From Eucalyptus grandis (taxonomy: Eukaryota; Streptophyta; Magnoliopsida; Myrtales; Myrtaceae): a stretch of DNA of 64,000 nt. The stretch lies in the NCBI RefSeq assembly GCF_016545825.1, contig NC_052615.1, positions 37,721,516 through 37,785,515 of the forward strand, read 5' to 3'. The position numbers were made by a program, and so were the translations under genes. Below are positions 59,501-64,000 of the stretch, one piece after another; the stretch's first letter is position 1, and each line of letters begins with the position of its first letter. The notes under the pieces were generated by a model. That model searched no databases. It was not told where the DNA came from and worked only from the letters and a program-made list of their open reading frames with translations.

Positions 59501-62013
59501 GTGAACGAGAAGTTAATCAATCAGTCTTCAAAGTATATTGATGTGCTCTATTTTTGGTGTTATTTTACCCATACTCGCACTCCGAGTACTAGTTTCTTGG
59601 TTTTTATTATATAAATTAGTGCATTTAATGGATTAAATTGGCTTGCCAATATCCATTCAAACCTTCTTGAATGGATCGAATCATATTTTATGAGTTCAAA
59701 AATGTCAAATTTTCTAAGAGGAAGCAAACTTTGGTGTTATGTCACCAGTGGAATTCGTGTGCTCTACAAGGATTGCTGAAGAAACTGGAGAAAAATTTAA
59801 TGAACGTTTAAAGGAGTGGGACAATAAGAACTGTCAAATTTTAGCATGGTTTCTAATTACTTCGATTTCTTCTATCAAGCTTTGGTTTGGTCACCTCAAT
59901 ACAGCAAACTAAGGATGGAATTTGCTTGTTGGCCATTATTCCACTTATATATTACCCATGAGTATTAGTTGTTAGGAATTTGCACCGCATGCATTAGGAA
60001 ATAAGTCAATCTATCGTAAAAATTTGTCCTCTATGCTTGTTATTTAGGATTAACTAGCCTTATCTAAGTTGCAATGGGAAATGGCCGCCAATGCTTGAAA
60101 GTTTGTTGAATATCATGATCATATGCATGTTATGCAATTTCTGATGGCACTTAATGATAAGTTTGAACTTGTACGAGTTTCACTTCTACATCAAGATCCA
60201 TTACCTCATATTGAAGTATTTATCTTAGAATAATTGACTAAGGAGACTTGGCTTCCTACTTTGAAGGCACGTTGTACTATTTTGTCTAGTCCTAGAGATG
60301 TGGTGCTTCCCACTCCTACCTCTTCCTAATTGTGTAGACCATATTGTTCGTATTGTCACTGAACTAGTTACCTTACATCTGCTTGCTATCGACAACAACC
60401 TAAGCAATCCACAAGGACAAACAATCAATCCCAATATAGAGGTACACCTTCATGCTCATCCACTACTAATGCTATTATTGAGGGTTCTTCTAACAACTTG
60501 CTCATTACTTTATCTTTAAAGCATTTATGATGCATTTTCGAGAATCTTATAATTCTAACTCCTCTATCCCTAGCAATTCTACTCTATTTGTGACTCCAAG
60601 TATTTCTAGTTCATGATTCTTTGATTCTACTTATGGCAATCATATGACTTCAAACATCAATTTGTTGAAGTCAAAGTCATTACTTTCACAAACACCTTCT
60701 ATCTATACAACCAATAACTCATAGATGCTAGTTAGTCATATAGTAAACATTTCAATGTCCACATGTCATTATTTGACACTTTCTAAGTTCCTAAACTTTC
60801 CTTAAACTTGCTACATATGGGATAACTATGTGAAACTTGGTTTTGATATTAACTTCTCTTCCAACAGTTGTCATGCAGGATCCATGAACAAGGCAGATAA
60901 TTGTGACGGACCATAAAGTTGGACGCCTATTCAAGCTTATCTTCTTAATACTTCTCAGTGCTCTTAGTAGTTGTGCTCCCATAGTATCATCTGAAATTTG
61001 GTATTCTCATCTAGTTCATGTTTCTTCTTCTATATTAGGTCATCTAATTTCTAGTGGTCATCTAGGTTCTATTAAAATAATTATTTTGATTACTTCTCAT
61101 GTAAGTTGGGAAAACATCATGCTTTAACTTTTAATTTTAGTGAATTTGTCTCTTGTGCTTACTTTGATTTAATTTATTGTGATATTTGGGGCCCATGTCA
61201 TACTCCCAAAATGGGAGGATCTCGCTATTTTGTGAATTTTGTGGATGATCATTCTTGTTAGATATGGCTCTGTCTTATGAAGATCTGAATTGGTTCACAT
61301 TTATTGTGATTTGTTGCCATGATCTAAATACAGTTTTATCAAACATCAAGATCTTTTGTATTGATAATGCAATGAAATGTTGAGACACAAAATTTCTTTG
61401 AATTAATTCTAAAAATGGTACTGTCATGCATTGTTCTTGTTCGAGAACTTCCCAACACAATGGTCGAATAGAGTGTAAACATAGAAACATCTTAGATATT
61501 GTCCAAAACCTTTTAATCGCAACCTCTTCTCCCAAACACTTTTGGGGAGAGACTTCTCATACCATTGTATACACTATCAAGTACACTCCGTCACCTATCA
61601 TAGGTGATATCTCTCCTTATGAGCACTTATTTGGTAGTGTTCCTAATTAGAATATTCTTTGAGTCTTTGGCAATGCTTGTTTTGTCCATTTTCTTCCAAA
61701 TGGACACATGAAATTAGAAACCTGTGTACATCTACATTGTTTCAATCTCTATGACATTGAGCACAAAGAGTATCAATGTTAAGATCCCCTCTTTAATCAT
61801 CTTCGCGTACTCGTCATGTTACCTTTTGAGAACACGAGACATTTTCCTTGCTTCATCCCTTCAACTCCTCTCCTACTACTCTCTTCTTTATAAGTCCTTC
61901 AGTGGATCTATTTTCTAAAGATACAACAATTAAATCTTCCTTTTTGGAGTTTTCTTCTCCTAGATGCAAGTAGGTCTGCTGATCCCATTTCGATAGTTCC
62001 TAGCTTGTTTGTA

Positions 62014-62270
62014 GAGATAAGTACACTAGAAGTGCCAAAAGTTGTGTACGGCGCTCACTTTAGTGCCAAAAGTTTATTTTTGATCATTTAAGTGCCAAAA
62101 AGTTTGAAAAACGATCATTTTAGCTTGTTTATAGGGATAAGTACACTAGACGTGACACTTTTTTATTAATTTTTTAAGTTGATGTGGCTCGCCGAAGAGT
62201 ACAGTTAGCATCTAAACAACAAAACGACGCCGTTTGGTGTCTTTCTCCCAAATCAGAACCTTAAATCCCC

Positions 62271-62310
<40 letters not shown>

Positions 62311-63102
62311 CATGGCATGGGTTTCCCCGTCATCTTCTTCCTCGAAGAACAACACCAGCACCAACAGTAGCAGCGGCACCAACACCAGCACAACTCCACC
62401 TCCGGTTCGTCCGACATTGTTGACAAGCTCCTCCTCATTCTCCTTCTCCTTCTCCTTCTCCTTCCCCCTTCAGAAGGACCCACTTCAGCCACTCCCTGAG
62501 CAGAGCCCAATCCACCATCTCCATCTGCGCCCTCCTTGTTTCCCTCGCCCTCCTCGTCTTCACTCTCTCCACCTTTGACCTCCCCTTCTTCCTCCTCCTC
62601 CTCCTCCTCCGCCCTCGCCTCCTATTATTCCCGTCGCTTCTTGCCCAAGCAATAACCTCAGCCTCTCCTTGCTCACCTAGTAGAGCAACTACGACGAAAG
62701 CCATGCGACGGTGGCTGAGCAACAATGGCCGACCATTGCTTGGCCAAGGGATGGGGGGCGAGCAAGCTAGGTCGGCATTGGGCAAGGATCGAACAAAAAA
62801 ACCCTAATTTCAATCCACATATGAGCTGTATAGTTTTGTTTTTGTAAGGCCATCCATGTATGACGACAAAACGACGTCGTTTTATTAAGGAGGACAGAAA
62901 ACGACGTCGTTTAAAAGCCACGTCAACTTCTTTTTTTTATTTTAAATATAAAAGCCACGTAACCAATTTGGCCGGAATCTCTCGCCGATGGCACTAAAGT
63001 AATCATTTTTTCTCCAATTTGGCACTTAAGTGATTCAACGGACTTTTGGCATCAAAGTGAGCGCCGTATACAACTTTTGGCACATCTAGTATACTTTCCC
63101 CC
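62014..63102. mobile_element. Mutator-like non-autonomous element with captured coding-like sequence
   Basis: Inverted termini of about 50 bp: GTACACTAGAAGTGCCAAAA at the left end is mirrored by GTATACTAGATGTGCCAAAA at the right, both followed by GTTGT and then ACGGCGCTCACTTT. A perfect 9-bp duplication TTGTTTGTA flanks it (62005-62013 and 63103-63111), as expected for Mutator-type transposition. No transposase. It interrupts the copia relic between integrase and RT. Confidence 0.92.
62312..62680 (+). other. Captured coding-like segment inside the Mutator-like element
   Basis: After a (GA)n run (62275-62307), an ATG at 62312 opens MAWVSPSSSSSKNNTSTNSS. One or two frameshifts later another frame gives RAQSTISICALLVSLALLVF then TLSTFDLPFFLL, a hydrophobic stretch like a signal-anchor. 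Together this resembles the 5' UTR and N-terminus of a host membrane or secretory protein. I do not recognise the source. Confidence 0.4.
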
Positions 63103-63722
63103 TTGTTTGTACCATCCACAAATTATCCACCTATCATTCCCTCTTCTCCTATTTGTCATTTCACCATGTAAGTGAACCTTCTGTTCCATTTTTTGACTTT
63201 TATTATTATTCTAGTTTTTTTTTTCTTTCATGAGGCTTGCATATATAGAGAAACTCAAACTAATCCTCTTTGGCAGCAAACAATGGCAAATGAGTTGCAC
63301 GCATTAGACAAATTTGATGCTTGACATTTGGTTGAGTTGCCTCTTGGAAAGTTTGCTATAGGTTGTAGATGGATGTATAAGATCAAGACTAAGGTAGATG
63401 CAATGGTGGAACGCTACTAAGCTCAGCTAGTAGTAAAAGATTTTACTCAAGAGTATAGGATTAACTAGGACAAGACATTTGCTCTAGTTGCATGTTTTAA
63501 TTTTGTTTGGAGTCTTCTTCTTGTTGCTACGGTTAAGCAAAGGCCTCTATTCTAGATAGATGTTAAAAATGCCTTGATCTTACTAAGAAAGTATATATGG
63601 AACCTCCTCTAGGGTACACTCTTGCTTCTAATAAAGTAAGTCATGTACAAAGAGCATTATATGAACTAAAATAGGCTCCTCATGCATGTTATTCTAAGTT
63701 CAATTGTCTTGGCTTCAATTCT

Positions 63723-64000
63723 TAGGGTTGTACAGTTCCATATTCTGTCCAAATTCCATCCGAAACCTAAAACCTACACATCAAAATCAGTTCCCCACTT
63801 TTAAGAGTGTCCAACTTACCCTATCACGGGTTCTAGGATCTACCAAGAACCAGCCTTTTTTTTTTTTTTTTTTTTTTTCATTTTTTTTAGTTAAGCAAAA
63901 TAAAAGTGACCGCAACAATAAAAATGAAAAGACCCCATATGTCAATAACAACAATCCATAAAGATGAACACATAAAATAAAATAAACAATAAAAAGTTCA
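63723..64000. mobile_element. Start of a possible hAT-like element, partial
   Basis: TAGGGTTGTACAGTTCC is followed by AACCTAAAACCTA and GGTTCTAGGATC words like those at the ends of hAT-1 and 30183-30786. A T-run at 63857-63878 follows. The other end lies outside, so it is tentative. Confidence 0.4.

Larger units (their letters stand above)
59650..63721 (+). pseudogene. Decayed Ty1/copia gag-pol, split by a Mutator-like element
   Basis: Gag: HVMQFLMALNDKFELVRVSL then HQDPLPHIEVF near 60130-60220. Protease region: YGNHMTSNINLL near 60635. Integrase: IYCDIWGPCHTPKMGGSRYF near 61175 and HCSCSRTSQHNGRIE near 61430, with the HFWGE box near 61540. After the Mutator-like element, RT continues near 63250-63700: ELHALDKFDA, GCRWMYKIKTKVDAMVERY, KKVYMEPPLGYTL. 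Stops are frequent and no LTRs were identified. It is a different lineage from the other copia elements. Confidence 0.82.

Noticed and set aside
59305..59541. 78-codon frame
   Set aside because: It is generated by the GTCATC minisatellite.
62253..62785. Arg-rich antisense frames across the Mutator-like element
   Set aside because: They are complements of the (GA)n and CTC-rich tracts. Only the plus-strand ATG region looks coding-like.

Overview
The window is transposon-dense plant nuclear DNA: introns, GT-AG splice junctions, A+T-rich spacers, plant-type Ty1/copia elements primed by initiator tRNA-Met, hAT and Mutator-like DNA transposons, a tRNA-derived SINE, and no bacterial features. I recall several of the non-coding repeats (the inverted-terminus repeats at 31.3 and 34.4 kb and the Mutator-like element at 62.0 kb) from Eucalyptus/Myrtaceae genomic sequence, so a myrtaceous tree is my best guess. 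That is memory and inference, not a search.

The only host gene family I recognise is a flavin-containing monooxygenase (FMO, GS-OX-like). It is present as three copies, all on the minus strand and all broken by transposons. Copy A (about 6.9-17.8 kb) has a hAT element in one exon and a copia element inside the NADPH-motif exon. Copy B (about 20.5-35.7 kb) has stop codons, a 8.7-kb copia element in an intron and a solo LTR in its N-terminal exon. Copy C (45.2-57.3 kb) is the best preserved: six open exons with GT-AG junctions encode the C-terminal half, but a 9.5-kb copia element sits in the same intron as in copy B, one junction is out of phase, and the FAD-binding N-terminus is not in the window.

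Layout. 1-6360: partial minus-strand Sirevirus-type copia (copy 1) with one LTR. 6361-17790: FMO A, with hAT-1 (7709-10055, carrying captured A-type cyclin exons) and copia A (10568-17766, target duplication CCATT). 17.8-18.9 kb: A+T-rich block. 18.9-20.4 kb: plus-strand copia remnant. 20.5-35.7 kb: FMO B, with Sirevirus-type copy 2 (21272-29967), a hAT remnant, inverted-terminus repeats and a LINE RNase H scrap. 35710-36641: solo LTR of the same Sirevirus-type family. 38434-45071: decayed minus-strand copia B containing a SINE. 45.2-57.3 kb: FMO C, with Sirevirus-type copy 3 (47461-56924, target duplication GAATG). 57647-58917: hAT-2. 59.6-63.7 kb: decayed plus-strand copia, split by a Mutator-like element (62014-63102, 9-bp target duplication). 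63.7 kb to the end: start of another hAT-like sequence.

The four Sirevirus-type sequences belong to one family: gag, then protease-integrase-RT-RNase H, then a third ORF of unknown function, then two polypurine tracts. Every copy here has frameshifts or deletions and none looks autonomous. No gene in the window appears complete. The most useful leads are the cyclin-carrying hAT, the third ORF of the copia family, repeated insertion into the FMO cluster, and a non-random CAG/CTG sequence difference between the LTRs of copy 3.
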